From Pseudophaeobacter sp. EL27 (lineage in GTDB: Bacteria > Pseudomonadota > Alphaproteobacteria > Rhodobacterales > Rhodobacteraceae), in the NCBI RefSeq assembly GCF_900313025.1, contig NZ_OMPQ01000014.1, positions 62,003 through 126,002 of the forward strand: 64,000 nucleotides of DNA, given 5' to 3'. This document shows, in pieces, positions 8,661 to 17,145 of this stretch. The translations under genes were made by a program, and so were the position numbers. Numbering within the stretch: position 1 is the first letter of the stretch; every line of letters begins with the position of its first letter. The notes under the pieces were generated by a model. That model was not told the DNA's origin. It worked only from the letters and a program-made list of their open reading frames with translations, and made no database searches.

Positions 8661-9587
8661 ATGATCCTCTGTTGTGGCGAAGCCCTAATGGATATGATCC
8701 CCACGGTGACACCCTTGGGCCGCGAAGCCTATGAGCCGCGACCTGGCGGGGCTGTGCTCAATACTGCTGTTGCGATGGGGCGGTTGGGGGCACCGGCCGG
8801 TATGGTCACGGGATTGTCGCATGACATGTTTGGTCGGAAACTGGCTGAGCATTTGTCTGGCTCCAACGTCGACATATCCTATGTCCTGTGGTCAGATCGC
8901 CCCACAACCCTGGCTTTTGTCGAGCTGGAGAATGGTCAGGCATCCTATCAGTTTTACGATGAGAACTCTGCTGCGCGGATGCTGAAACTTGCTGAAATAC
9001 CCCCGCTTCCCACGGACGTTTCCGCTCTTTTCTTTGGTGGCATCAGCCTTGCATGCGAACCTGCAGCCGATAGCTACGCGGCTCTGATGGCCCGCGAAGG
9101 GCGGGGCTGTGCGGTGATGCTCGATCCCAATATTAGACCTAGCTTTATCCAGAATATCGAGCGCTACCGGCAGCGTTTGGACAGGATGCTGCAGCTATCT
9201 GACATAGTGAAGGTTTCAGACGAGGATTTGAACTGGATCTTTCCTGAGCCAGGGGAGCTTGAGGGGAAAGTGCAGTATATTCTGCAAAAGGGCGTCTCGG
9301 TGGTGGTTCTCACCTGCGGGGAAAAAGGTGCAACTGGATTTTTGGCCAATGGCACTCGGGTACATGTTCCGGCGATGCTGGCAGAAATAGCCGACACAGT
9401 GGGTGCTGGTGATACCTTTAATGCCGGTTTCCTGACCAAACTCTCCGAACAGGGCAGTCTCAGCAAAGATCGGTTAAAGTCTCTTGCTCCGCGCGCTCTT
9501 AAGCAGGCTTTGAAACATGGCACCAGGGCGGCGGGCGTAACGGTCACTCGGGTAGGTGCGGATCCTCCCTGGGCGCGCGAGATTTGA
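8661..9587 (+). CDS. PfkB-family carbohydrate kinase (fructokinase-like)
   Basis: ATP-dependent kinase of the ribokinase/PfkB family, acting on a sugar in the cytoplasm. The 308-residue protein has ILCCGEALMDMIP at the start, PGGAVLNTAVAMGRLG for sugar binding, DPNIRPSF, and the signature DTVGAGDTFNAGFL with the catalytic Asp and anion hole near the C-terminus. ATG 8661 was chosen because homology begins at MILCCGEA; an upstream frame start at 8619 adds 14 unconserved residues. No sugar transporter or regulator is adjacent, so the substrate cannot be fixed; fructose is a reasonable guess. Confidence 0.85.
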   Translation: MILCCGEALMDMIPTVTPLGREAYEPRPGGAVLNTAVAMGRLGAPAGMVTGLSHDMFGRKLAEHLSGSNVDISYVLWSDRPTTLAFVELENGQASYQFYDENSAARMLKLAEIPPLPTDVSALFFGGISLACEPAADSYAALMAREGRGCAVMLDPNIRPSFIQNIERYRQRLDRMLQLSDIVKVSDEDLNWIFPEPGELEGKVQYILQKGVSVVVLTCGEKGATGFLANGTRVHVPAMLAEIADTVGAGDTFNAGFLTKLSEQGSLSKDRLKSLAPRALKQALKHGTRAAGVTVTRVGADPPWAREI

Positions 9588-9657
9588 ACTCAAGTTCGGT
9601 TGCCCGGATTGCAGCCAATCGGGTTCATGCTCTTGTAAGTTGCTGGTGTGCAGCGGC

Positions 9658-9967
9658 TCATCGACGCCAACTGCCTTGCTGGATGCCAAGCCGATGTCCA
9701 CTTAGAAAATTTGCGCACCAAAGCTGGATGGCAGGATAAAAATAGGCCCCAAAAGCCTCGTAATCTGACTTGTAGAATTCACGGATTTTTTGCTGCTGTT
9801 TCGTAGTCAGGTCTTCAACTTTGAACTTAGGTCCATGGGTTTGCGACCTACCCACTTTGACCTCTTGCCCTGTTCGCTCTGACATGTCGCTAGCGAACTG
9901 ATCCATTTCAAAAAGGGTGTAGATGCGGTTGTAATAACTTGGATCCATTCCTAGGAAGTCTGAGGAC
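9658..9967 (-). pseudogene. Sulfotransferase-like C-terminal fragment
   Basis: The frame encodes IYTLFEMDQFASDMSERTG followed by LTTKQQQKIREFYKSDYEAFGAYF. This resembles the C-terminal end of Roseobacter sulfotransferase-type proteins (helix, then a Tyr-rich ending). The nucleotide-binding P-loop half is absent because the frame runs straight into the left end of the IS at 9968. I could not find the missing half on the other side of the IS, so the insertion was followed by deletion or rearrangement. The family assignment rests on a short piece. Confidence 0.5.
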
Positions 9968-9985
9968 GGCTTTGTTGCGAAAATG
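9968..9985 (+). repeat. IS left terminal inverted repeat
   Basis: Outer 18 bases of the IS element. They pair with 11119-11136 with two mismatches, at inner positions 13 and 18. The first 12 bases are identical in both ends. Confidence 0.9.
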
Positions 9986-10484
9986 GGTTGAGAGGATTCA
10001 CGCTGTGAATCCAGCATGATAGCTGGAGACCATGAGCAGTTGGACACCTACGAAGTACAAGACCACGAACTGGTCGACCTACAACACGGCATTGAAGCGT
10101 CGTGGATCGCTGGCAATCTGGTTTGATCCCGAGATGGTTTGGGTGCCGCCGCCAAACGGCAAACGCGGTCGGCATCAGAGTTTCAGCGATGCCGCGATCC
10201 AGACCTGCCTGACGTTGAAAGTGTTGTTTGGCATGCCGCTCCGCCAGGCCCCTGGCTTTGTCGAAAGCCTGTTACGGCTGGCAGGGTTGGACTGGGCGAT
10301 GCCGGATTACAGCACGCTGTGCCGCCGACAAAAGACGCTGAACATGCGCCTACCGTATCGAGGCGGCAAAGGCCCACTGAACCTCCTTATCGATAGCACC
10401 GGCATCAAGGTCGAAGGTGAAGGGGAATGGAACGCGCGCAAGCACGGAGGTTCGAAACGGCGTATCTGGCGCAAGATACACATT

Positions 10485-10525
10485 CACTGCCCGGCAGGGT
10501 CATGCATTGCATGATCCCGAGAGGG
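10485..10525 (+). repeat. Palindromic ~40-base insert, copy 1
   Basis: The unit lies inside the transposase between codons for KIHI and GIDEE. It contains three dyads: CTGCC-C-GGCAG, the long hairpin GGGTCATGCA-T-TGCATGATCCC, and a CCCGAGAGGG end. It matches the reverse complement of copy 2 except for a few bases around the loop. The transposase reading frame resumes immediately after it, which shows that it is an addition to a formerly intact gene. Confidence 0.75.
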
Positions 10526-10863
10526 GGATCGACGAGGAAACATTGGAGGTTCGAGCCGTCGAGGTCACCACCAGCAATGTGGGAGATGCGCCCATGTTGC
10601 CAGACCAGCTGGATCAAATCCCGCCCGACCAGAAGCTCGGATCAGTCACGGTGGGTGGGGCCTATGACACCCCCAAATGCCACGAGGCGATTGCCGTACG
10701 TGGCGCTGACGCCATCATTCCACCGCGCAAAAACTCCAAGCCCTGGAAGCCGACGAGCGCTGGTGCCATCGCCAGAAACGAAGCTGTGCGCGCATCAAAG
10801 TACCTGGGCCGGGCGCTGTGGCGAAAATTGACCGGATACCACCGCCGAAGCCGCGTCGAAACG

Positions 10864-10905
10864 ACCCTCTCGGGATCACGCTACGCATAACCCTGCCGGG
10901 CAGCG
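10864..10905 (-). repeat. Palindromic ~40-base insert, copy 2 (inverted)
   Basis: Inverted relative to copy 1, placed between transposase codons for RSRVET and MHCVK-like residues. Both ends (CCCTCTCGGGATCA and CCCTGCCGGGCAG) are identical to copy 1. The differences fall in the central stem, where pairing is largely kept through a G-T pair. The part GCCGGGCAGCGG also opens the IS remnant at about 2210, at the same relative site. Confidence 0.75.
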
Positions 10906-11118
10906 GATGCATTGTGTGAAACGTCTCGGTCAATCGCTCATGGCAAGGGACTTCGAAATGCAGGTTGCGGAGATCAAAATCCGCATCATTCGACCATTGT
11001 CCTCGGACCAATGGCGGAAAAGGTCTCATTCCTCAACCGTTACACGGCAATCGGCATACCTGTCACAGAGCCCGTAGGATAAGTCCGTCCGTGGTAAGGG
11101 GAAGTCTGGCCCTCACGC

Positions 11119-11136
11119 GATTTGCGCAACAAAGCC
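11119..11136 (-). repeat. IS right terminal inverted repeat
   Basis: Right end of the IS element, GATTTGCGCAACAAAGCC on the plus strand. A diverged copy of the same end (GATTTGTGCAACAAGGCC) closes the remnant near 2328-2345. Confidence 0.9.
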
Positions 11137-11292
11137 ACTGTACAGCCCTTTGGTGAAATCTTGATCCGGAGTACATGGTTTGTGCGGGTTTTCTTGCGTT
11201 TTCGTCCTTATTCCTTGCCCAGTGCCCGCTCGTGCTCACCTTGCGCAGAGGGGCGCGACTGGGCATATTGCGCGGTGACTTAAGGGGGCAAC

Positions 11293-12879
11293 ATGGCGGA
11301 GCAACTGTTCTATGTTTTAGGTGGAATTGGCATGTTTCTCATGGGGATGAAGGTGATGACCTCTGCCCTGCGCGAAGCCGCCGGAACCCAGCTTCAGGCG
11401 GTGCTGACCCGGTTTACCACGACGCCTCTCACCGGGGTGATCTCAGGTGGTTTGACAACGGCAGCGATCCAATCCTCCAGTGCGACTACTGTGATGACGG
11501 TAGGTTTTGTCGGGGCTGGGTTGTTGACCATGTCGCAGGCGCTTGGGGTGATTTATGGGGCCAATATCGGCACCACGGCAACCGGTTGGCTTGTCAGCCT
11601 GTTGGGGTTCAAGCTCAAGCTGGGGACCATGGCGATGGCCCTGCTGTTTCCGGCCAGCCTGCTGGACCTGCTGGGGCGGGGCGGCTGGGCACGGGCCGGG
11701 CGCATGCTGGCGGGGCTATGCCTGTTGCTTATCGGGCTTGATCTGATGCAGGCCGGGATGAAGGATGTCAGTGATATCCTTCACCCTGAGATGTTGCCTT
11801 CCGGTTCGGTGCTGGGGCTGCTGGCCCTTGCGGTCCTGGGCGCCGGGTTGACGGTGGTCATGCAAAGCTCCTCGGCGGCGATGGCACTGGCGCTGGTGAT
11901 GATCCAAAGCGGCGCCATCAGCCTGACACAGGCCATTGCGATTGTGGCGGGGATGAATATCGGCACCACCTGCACGGCTCTGTTGGCCTCCTTGGGTGGA
12001 TCGCTGCCGATGCGCCAGACTGCGGTTGCCAATCTGCTGTTCAACATTGCCACCAGCCTGTTGGTGGTGCCCGTTATGATGTTTGGGCTAGGCGCTTTGC
12101 AGGATGTGGCAGATCGCACCAATGCGATGACAGCAATCCTGGTGTTTCATACCGGGTTCAATCTGGTCGGGGCGATGCTGTTCCTGCCGATCACGGCGCA
12201 GTTTGCCCGGTTCATCAACTGGCTATTGCCAGAGGCACCAAAAGATACATTGATCGATTTGGACCGGGCTTTGCTCTCAGACCCTGCCATGTCGCTTTTG
12301 ACGGTGCAGGCCGCGCTGGAGACACTCACACATCGGGTTTACGGAGCCATGGCCTCGGCCTTGCAGGAGCCCTCGGATTATCGCGGTATTGCGGCACTGG
12401 CCCCCTGTCACGCCGGATTGGCCGAGGTGGAGGTTTTTCTGGCTGACATTCGCCTGACGGCGGATGACGCAAAGCAAGAGGCTGCGCTGTCGGCCCTGCT
12501 GCACCAGACGGACCATTTGCTGCGACTGCTGGAGCGCTTGACCCAGACGGGGCGCATTGCGGTGCTGAAAGAGGATCCGTTGTTGCGGCGCCCTGCCTTG
12601 ATTGCCGGTGCGGTACTCCGGCGGCTTGTAGAGGCCTCCCCCAGGGCAACAGACCGTGCCCGGTTGCGACGGATTGAAACCCTGGTCAGCCAGCGCAAAG
12701 AGCGTCATCGTCGCGCTCTGTTACTCGGAGAGCATGCGGGGCTTTACGATCTGAGCGAGGTTTTTGCCCATACGGATGCGATGCGTTGGCTGAGCCGCAG
12801 CCTGCATCATCTTGAAAGGTTGGAGCATTACCGCAATGCCACCAGCGTGGTTTTGCCGGTCGCCTCCAAGCCGAGCTAA
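11293..12879 (+). CDS. Na+/phosphate cotransporter (NptA/PhoU-domain family)
   Basis: Membrane carrier predicted to import phosphate with sodium. The 528-residue protein has two inverted transport repeats. The first carries QSSSATT at residues 60-66; the second carries VVMQSSSAAMALAL near residue 195. Each is followed by a GxNIGTT motif (YGANIGTTAT, GMNIGTTCTA). About nine hydrophobic segments span residues 1-315. The C-terminal 200 residues are helical and soluble, as in the PhoU-like domain that often follows. It is transcribed alone after the IS and is closed by a strong terminator shared with leuB. Confidence 0.88.
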   Translation: MAEQLFYVLGGIGMFLMGMKVMTSALREAAGTQLQAVLTRFTTTPLTGVISGGLTTAAIQSSSATTVMTVGFVGAGLLTMSQALGVIYGANIGTTATGWLVSLLGFKLKLGTMAMALLFPASLLDLLGRGGWARAGRMLAGLCLLLIGLDLMQAGMKDVSDILHPEMLPSGSVLGLLALAVLGAGLTVVMQSSSAAMALALVMIQSGAISLTQAIAIVAGMNIGTTCTALLASLGGSLPMRQTAVANLLFNIATSLLVVPVMMFGLGALQDVADRTNAMTAILVFHTGFNLVGAMLFLPITAQFARFINWLLPEAPKDTLIDLDRALLSDPAMSLLTVQAALETLTHRVYGAMASALQEPSDYRGIAALAPCHAGLAEVEVFLADIRLTADDAKQEAALSALLHQTDHLLRLLERLTQTGRIAVLKEDPLLRRPALIAGAVLRRLVEASPRATDRARLRRIETLVSQRKERHRRALLLGEHAGLYDLSEVFAHTDAMRWLSRSLHHLERLEHYRNATSVVLPVASKPS

Positions 12880-12901
12880 CCAATGCGTTCCAGGCAAAAG
12901 A

Positions 12902-12928
12902 AAAGAGGGCGAAAACGCCCTCTTTTTT
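12902..12928. terminator. Bidirectional intrinsic terminator
   Basis: AAGAGGGCG-AAAA-CGCCCTCTT followed by T residues on the plus strand and preceded by A residues that serve the minus strand. It lies between the convergent Na/Pi transporter and leuB. Confidence 0.85.
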
Positions 12929-12977
12929 GGATTGCAAAAGCGGCACCCTATCGGGCGACGCTTCAATAGCGTTTGGC

Positions 12978-14081
12978 TTACAGGCTGGCCTGCAGGGCTG
13001 CGACCACGGCATCGCCCATTTCGCTGGTGGAGACGGGCTCTACGCCTTCTTCGCCCAGCAGGTCGGCAGTGCGAACGCCATCTGCAAGAACCTTTTCGAT
13101 GGCGGTTTCCAGACGGGTGGCCTCATCGCCCATGTCAAAGCTATAGCGCAGCGCCATTGCAAAGCTGAGGATACAGGCCAACGGATTGGCCTTGCCCTGA
13201 CCGGTGATGTCAGGGGCGGAACCGTGGACCGGTTCGTACATTGCCTTGGGGCGACCATTGGCCATCGGCGCGCCGAGGCTGGCCGAGGGCAGCATGCCCA
13301 GCGAGCCGGTCAGCATTGCGGCGCAGTCGGACAGGATATCGCCAAACAGGTTGTCGGTCAGGATGACGTCGAACTGCTTGGGCGCGCGGACCAGCTGCAT
13401 GGCGCCATTGTCGGCATACATGTGGGACAGTTCTACTTCGGGGTAGTCTTTGGCCACACGGGTGGCAACCTCGCGCCACAGGATGCCGCTTTCCATCACG
13501 TTGGCCTTCTCCATCGAGCAGACCTTTTTGTTGCGGCGCATCGCCAGCTCAAAGGCAGAGCGCGCAGCGCGTTCGATCTCAGACTCGGTGTAGCGCTGGG
13601 TGTTGATGCCGACGCGCTCGTTGCCTTCTTCAAAGATGCCGCGAGGCTCGCCAAAGTAGACGCCCGAGGTCAGCTCGCGCAGGATCATGATGTCGAGACC
13701 GGCAACAATGTCTTTCTTCAGCGAGGAGAAATCCGCCAGGGCGTCAAAGCACTGAGCCGGGCGCAGGTTGGCATAAAGGTCCATTTCCTTGCGCAGACGC
13801 AAGAGGCCACGCTCAGGTTTGACCGAGAAGTCCAGATCGTCATAGGCCGGGCCACCCACCGCGCCGAGCAGAACCGCGTCGACCTCTTGAGCACGTGCCA
13901 TGGTCTCATCCGCCAGTGGCACGCCGTGCTTGTCATAGGCGGCGCCGCCGACCAGATCTTCGCTCACATCGAACTGAATGTCGCGGGCTTCACCAAACCA
14001 GGTGATGACTTTACGAACCTCGGTCATGACCTCTGGGCCGATACCGTCGCCGGGCAGAATCAGAATCGATGGATTGGACAT
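12978..14081 (-). CDS. leuB: 3-isopropylmalate dehydrogenase
   Basis: Oxidatively decarboxylates 3-isopropylmalate with NAD+ in leucine synthesis. The 367-residue protein shows [11 protein letters not shown] at the N-terminus, [26 protein letters not shown] for substrate and subunit contacts, and ADNGAMQLV...[29 protein letters not shown], which holds the Mg2+ and NAD-binding residues. The start ATG 14081 has AGGAGGCAC just upstream. It stands about 4.4 kb from leuD-leuC with other genes between, so it is not in one operon with them. Confidence 0.97.
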   Translation of the reverse strand: MSNPSILILPGDGIGPEVMTEVRKVITWFGEARDIQFDVSEDLVGGAAYDKHGVPLADETMARAQEVDAVLLGAVGGPAYDDLDFSVKPERGLLRLRKEMDLYANLRPAQCFDALADFSSLKKDIVAGLDIMILRELTSGVYFGEPRGIFEEGNERVGINTQRYTESEIERAARSAFELAMRRNKKVCSMEKANVMESGILWREVATRVAKDYPEVELSHMYADNGAMQLVRAPKQFDVILTDNLFGDILSDCAAMLTGSLGMLPSASLGAPMANGRPKAMYEPVHGSAPDITGQGKANPLACILSFAMALRYSFDMGDEATRLETAIEKVLADGVRTADLLGEEGVEPVSTSEMGDAVVAALQASL

Positions 14082-14117
14082 ATGTGCCTCCTAAAAACAG
14101 TTGAAAAGGGCCTACCC

Positions 14118-15050
14118 CTATGGGGCCTCAGGGTCAACAACAGGCCTTGATTTCAAGGGCGCTGGCGTTGATTTGCCCGCAGTTTTTAGGGCTTTTGCCA
14201 AGAGCGACCAGACCCGGCGGATCCGGGGGGTTTCCCGCATGGCGCTATGGGTGGTCAGCCAGACCGGCAAAGGCGGGATTTCGACGCCCAGATCCAGCTC
14301 TGTCACGGTGTCATCCGCGCGGGCCACATCGCTTTGGCAAAAGCCGATTCCGCATCCTGCCCGCACCAATTGCCAATAGGTGGCCTGGTTGTCACAGCGC
14401 ATGGCAAAGGCGCTGCGGTCCACCTGCCAGCCCATCGCCTGCATGGTGTTGAGGATCAGCTCATTGCTGTCATAGCCGACCAGATCATGGCTCCACAGCT
14501 CCTCTGCTGTCAGCGGCGTGCCGCGTCGCGCCAGATAGGATTTGGCAGCAAAAATCCCCAGCGGCAAATCGGTGATGTGCTGGGTGATCACATCCAGTTG
14601 CTTGGGGCGATACATGCGCAGGGCAATATCGGCGGCGCGGTAAAGCAGGTTCTCGCTTTCATCCGTTGGCACCAGTTCCAGCTCAATGCCGGGTTCGGCG
14701 GCGCGGATCTCAGCCAGAATGGGCGGCAGCAGGTAATGCGCGGCAAAGACGCTGGCAGTGATGCGGACGGTGCCGGCCAGCTCTTCGGACTGACCCGCTG
14801 CCTGAAGCGACAGTCGATACATCTGGGCCTGCATCTCGCGCGCCATAGGTAAAAGCGTTGTCCCGGCCTGCGACAGCTGCAACCCGCGCGGGTGGCGCTC
14901 AAACAGTTGTTGATTGAGATCGGATTCAAGGCTTTGAATATGGCGGCCCAGGGTCGGCTGGCTGCGCGATAACTGCCGCGCGGCTGCCGATAGTGAACCG
15001 CAATCGGCCACGGCCAGAAAGCTTTGAATCAGGGACCAATCGGTGATCAT
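14118..15050 (-). CDS. LysR-family transcriptional regulator
   Basis: A 310-residue LysR-type regulator with an N-terminal winged helix-turn-helix (SLIQSFLAVADCGSLSAAARQLSRSQPTLGRHIQSLE) and a C-terminal periplasmic-binding-like effector domain. The longer start at 15062 falls inside a perfect palindrome and lacks a ribosome site, while ATG 15050 has GGATAAGA upstream, so I chose 15050. It is divergent from the epimerase-like gene at 15158 and probably controls it and itself. The effector is unknown. Confidence 0.88.
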   Translation of the reverse strand: MITDWSLIQSFLAVADCGSLSAAARQLSRSQPTLGRHIQSLESDLNQQLFERHPRGLQLSQAGTTLLPMAREMQAQMYRLSLQAAGQSEELAGTVRITASVFAAHYLLPPILAEIRAAEPGIELELVPTDESENLLYRAADIALRMYRPKQLDVITQHITDLPLGIFAAKSYLARRGTPLTAEELWSHDLVGYDSNELILNTMQAMGWQVDRSAFAMRCDNQATYWQLVRAGCGIGFCQSDVARADDTVTELDLGVEIPPLPVWLTTHSAMRETPRIRRVWSLLAKALKTAGKSTPAPLKSRPVVDPEAP

Positions 15051-15058
15051 TGTCTTAT

Positions 15059-15076
15059 CCATTCAATATTGAATGG
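15059..15076. promoter_or_regulatory. Palindromic operator between LysR gene and epimerase gene
   Basis: CCATTCAATATTGAATGG is a perfect 18-base palindrome that fits the T-N11-A pattern of LysR sites. A further half site TTGAATGG lies at 15111-15118, close to the start of the rightward gene. Two spaced sites of this kind are typical of LysR control of a divergent promoter region. Confidence 0.65.
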
Positions 15077-15157
15077 CAGATATGACAAAATTGGCAATGC
15101 CATTTCCTGTTTGAATGGATGAGGCTGGGCGTAGAGTTAGGGACAGGAGAAAATAGG

Positions 15158-16063
15158 ATGACCCAAACAGCCCTCATATTAGGCGCCTCCGGCCGGTTTG
15201 GCCGCGCAGCAGCAGAAGGCTTTGAACAGGCCGGATGGCAAGTGAAACGCTTTTGCCGTGGGCGGGATAGTCTTGCCCAGGCTGTTGCTGGGGTTGATGT
15301 GATTGTGAATGGCTGGAACCCGGCCTACCCGGATTGGGCGGCGCAGGTGCCGCAGCTGCATCGGCAAGTAATCAAGGCGGCTGAAACAAGCGGCGCGACC
15401 GTCATTGTTCCCGGCAATGTCTATGTCTTTGGGGCAAAGACGCCGGCACCCTGGTCTGAGAGCAGTCCCCATGCGGCGGTGAACCCACTGGGGCGCATCC
15501 GGATTGAGATGGAGGAGGCCTATCGTGCCTCCGATGCGCAGGTGATTGTGCTGCGGGCCGGGGATTTTCTCGACACTGAGGCCTCGGGGAACTGGTTTGA
15601 TGCGATGATCACCGCCAAGCTGGACAAAGGCAAATTCATCTATCCGGGACGCGCGGATATTCCCCATGCCTGGGCCTATCTGCCGGATCTGGCAGGTGCC
15701 GCAGTTGGACTGGCCAACAGACGCGCGGCGCTGCCGCAGTTTTTGGATGTGCCTTTTGCGGGCTATACCCTAACAGGGGAAGAGATGCTTGCGGCAGTGA
15801 ATGCCCATCTGCGCCGCCCTGCCAGGCTAAAGCAAATGTCTTGGCTCCCCCTACAACTCGCCCGCCCCTTTTGGCCCATGGGGCGCTGCCTGTTGGAGAT
15901 GCGCTATTTGTGGGACACCCCGCACAGCCTGAACGGTGATCTGTTGCAGCAGCTTTTGCCAGCGTTTCAGGTAACACCGCTGGAACAGGCCCTGCCACAT
16001 TGCTTACCCGAGGCGCTGCGTGCCCCTCAGTCCGGAGAAATGCGCAAGGCGGCTATGGCTTAG
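15158..16063 (+). CDS. NAD(P)-binding epimerase/dehydratase-like protein
   Basis: A Rossmann-fold protein of the extended SDR type, 301 residues. The nucleotide site is LILGASGRFGRAAAEGF at the N-terminus; NGWNPAYPDW, VPGNVYVFG and the later HAWAYLPDLAGAAVGLA follow the pattern of NAD-dependent epimerases. The usual YxxxK pair is not clear, so the chemistry is uncertain. ATG 15158 has an AGGAG site upstream and begins at the fold; the open frame from 15119 is longer. The LysR gene opposite is the likely regulator. Its stop overlaps that of the convergent gene. Confidence 0.75.
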   Translation: MTQTALILGASGRFGRAAAEGFEQAGWQVKRFCRGRDSLAQAVAGVDVIVNGWNPAYPDWAAQVPQLHRQVIKAAETSGATVIVPGNVYVFGAKTPAPWSESSPHAAVNPLGRIRIEMEEAYRASDAQVIVLRAGDFLDTEASGNWFDAMITAKLDKGKFIYPGRADIPHAWAYLPDLAGAAVGLANRRAALPQFLDVPFAGYTLTGEEMLAAVNAHLRRPARLKQMSWLPLQLARPFWPMGRCLLEMRYLWDTPHSLNGDLLQQLLPAFQVTPLEQALPHCLPEALRAPQSGEMRKAAMA

Positions 16064-17145
16064 TCTAGGATGAGGTCGACCCAGACCAGCCGGTGACGGC
16101 TGGCACTTGCGGCAGGCGAGCTGGCGCTGTCTGGCCAGACCACCGCGGCCCCGGCAACCTGCAACTCCGCTGAGGGCAGTAGGTAGTCCACCCGCATGTG
16201 TCGTCCCTCTCCCCAATCCACGGTTTCGGTTCCAGCCTGCGGTGACTTGGGGCGTGGATCCTGCATCCTGGGGTCTTTTAACAGCTGGGCGATGCTCTCG
16301 CGGTGCCCGTCGCCCTTGTCGGGGTCCAGATTTGCGCCACCGGCAATGACAAAGCCATTGGTGGGCGGTAGAGCATTCTGTGTCGCCAGCTGCCCATCAA
16401 GAAACACCTGCCAGAGCCGGATTTCATCGGCATTGCGCAGCCCATTGCGGTCCTCAATCCCATCAAACAGCGGCGGTGCCGCCTGAAAACACAAGAGCGT
16501 CAGGCGCTGACCCTTTCCAAGCGCAACTGGCAGGACCCAATGGACGGTGGAGGACAGGCGTTGGATGGCCTGGGCCTGCTCTGAAGGAAAGGGGCTGCCG
16601 TCGGGGTGTTTGGGCAGGGTTGCGCCGGGAATGTCGCGCCACACAAGCGGCGTAAGGTCGATCATCTCCTCCACGCGCAGCGGATAGCGAGAAAGAACTG
16701 CCATGCCACCCCGACCTGTGTAATCGCCATAGCCCTGCGAATCTCCGGGTCCACCCAGGCGGCCATCGCCATCCAGATCAAGATCCGTGGCAAGGCCCGC
16801 ATTGGGTTGGCTGGCAAAGAGATGTGGGTAGGGCGATCCGGCCTGCGCCAGCTTGCGCTCCAGCGCTTTGAGCGCCAGATTGTTGTGATCCCAGTCAACG
16901 CCCTGCAACAGCAGAATATCTGGCTGGGTCTCGGCAATGACGGCAACCACCGCAGCAATCTGTTCATCTCCGCCGCGCTCAATATCACGCAGCAGCAAAC
17001 CCGGCCCCTTGCGGGAGAGCTCGGTATTGAAGGTGGCGATCCGCAGGGTTTCGGTCTGTGACCAAAGCGCCGACCCATATAAGACAAACAGCAATGAGAG
17101 GCCGGGCAATATGGAGAGAGGTCTCCACATCGCCCAGGACATCAC
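16060..17145 (-). CDS. Endonuclease/exonuclease/phosphatase-family protein
   Basis: A 361-residue exported or membrane-anchored hydrolase of the EEP fold. Residues 10-30 form a signal or anchor segment. Then come RIATFNTELS (metal site), QPDILLLQGVDWD with a Gln where Glu is common, GGMAVLSRYPL, and near the end the ASRHRLVWVDLIL box with the terminal catalytic His. Residues 121-131 read DLDLDGDGRLG, a calcium-loop-like motif inserted in the fold. The substrate is unknown; phosphodiesters are likely. It overlaps the upstream membrane protein gene by ATGA, so the two are cotranslated. Confidence 0.75.
   Translation of the reverse strand: MMSWAMWRPLSILPGLSLLFVLYGSALWSQTETLRIATFNTELSRKGPGLLLRDIERGGDEQIAAVVAVIAETQPDILLLQGVDWDHNNLALKALERKLAQAGSPYPHLFASQPNAGLATDLDLDGDGRLGGPGDSQGYGDYTGRGGMAVLSRYPLRVEEMIDLTPLVWRDIPGATLPKHPDGSPFPSEQAQAIQRLSSTVHWVLPVALGKGQRLTLLCFQAAPPLFDGIEDRNGLRNADEIRLWQVFLDGQLATQNALPPTNGFVIAGGANLDPDKGDGHRESIAQLLKDPRMQDPRPKSPQAGTETVDWGEGRHMRVDYLLPSAELQVAGAAVVWPDSASSPAASASRHRLVWVDLILD

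Larger units (their letters stand above)
10032..11082 (+). pseudogene. IS903-type transposase broken by two palindromic inserts
   Basis: DDE transposase of the IS5 family. The frame starts MSSWTPTKYKTTNWSTYN and shows LLIDSTGIKVEGEGEW with the first catalytic Asp. At 10485 a roughly 40-base unit is inserted, shifting the frame and adding a stop. The sequence resumes as GIDEETLEVRAVEVT, VGGAYDTPKCHEAI, NSKPWKP and GYHRRSRVET. A second inverted unit at about 10864 breaks it again, before GQSLMARDFEMQV-like codons and TAIGIPVTEPVG. The motif usually written DGAYDT reads GGAYDT, so the second catalytic Asp also appears lost. The protein cannot be functional. Confidence 0.85.
9968..11136 (+). mobile_element. 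IS5-family (IS903-like) insertion sequence
   Basis: An element of 1169 bases with 18-base terminal inverted repeats that agree at 16 of 18 positions. The left end begins GGCTTTGTTGCGAAAATG; the right end, read inward, is GGCTTTGTTGCGCAAATC. These ends and the transposase match the IS903 group of the IS5 family. That group normally leaves a 9-base target duplication, but the flanks (TCTGAGGAC left, ACTGTACAG right) do not match, so one side has been rearranged. The single transposase gene is broken. Confidence 0.9.

Noticed and set aside
12927-14150. A 407-codon plus-strand open frame
   Set aside because: Antisense to leuB, no ribosome site and no recognisable motif.
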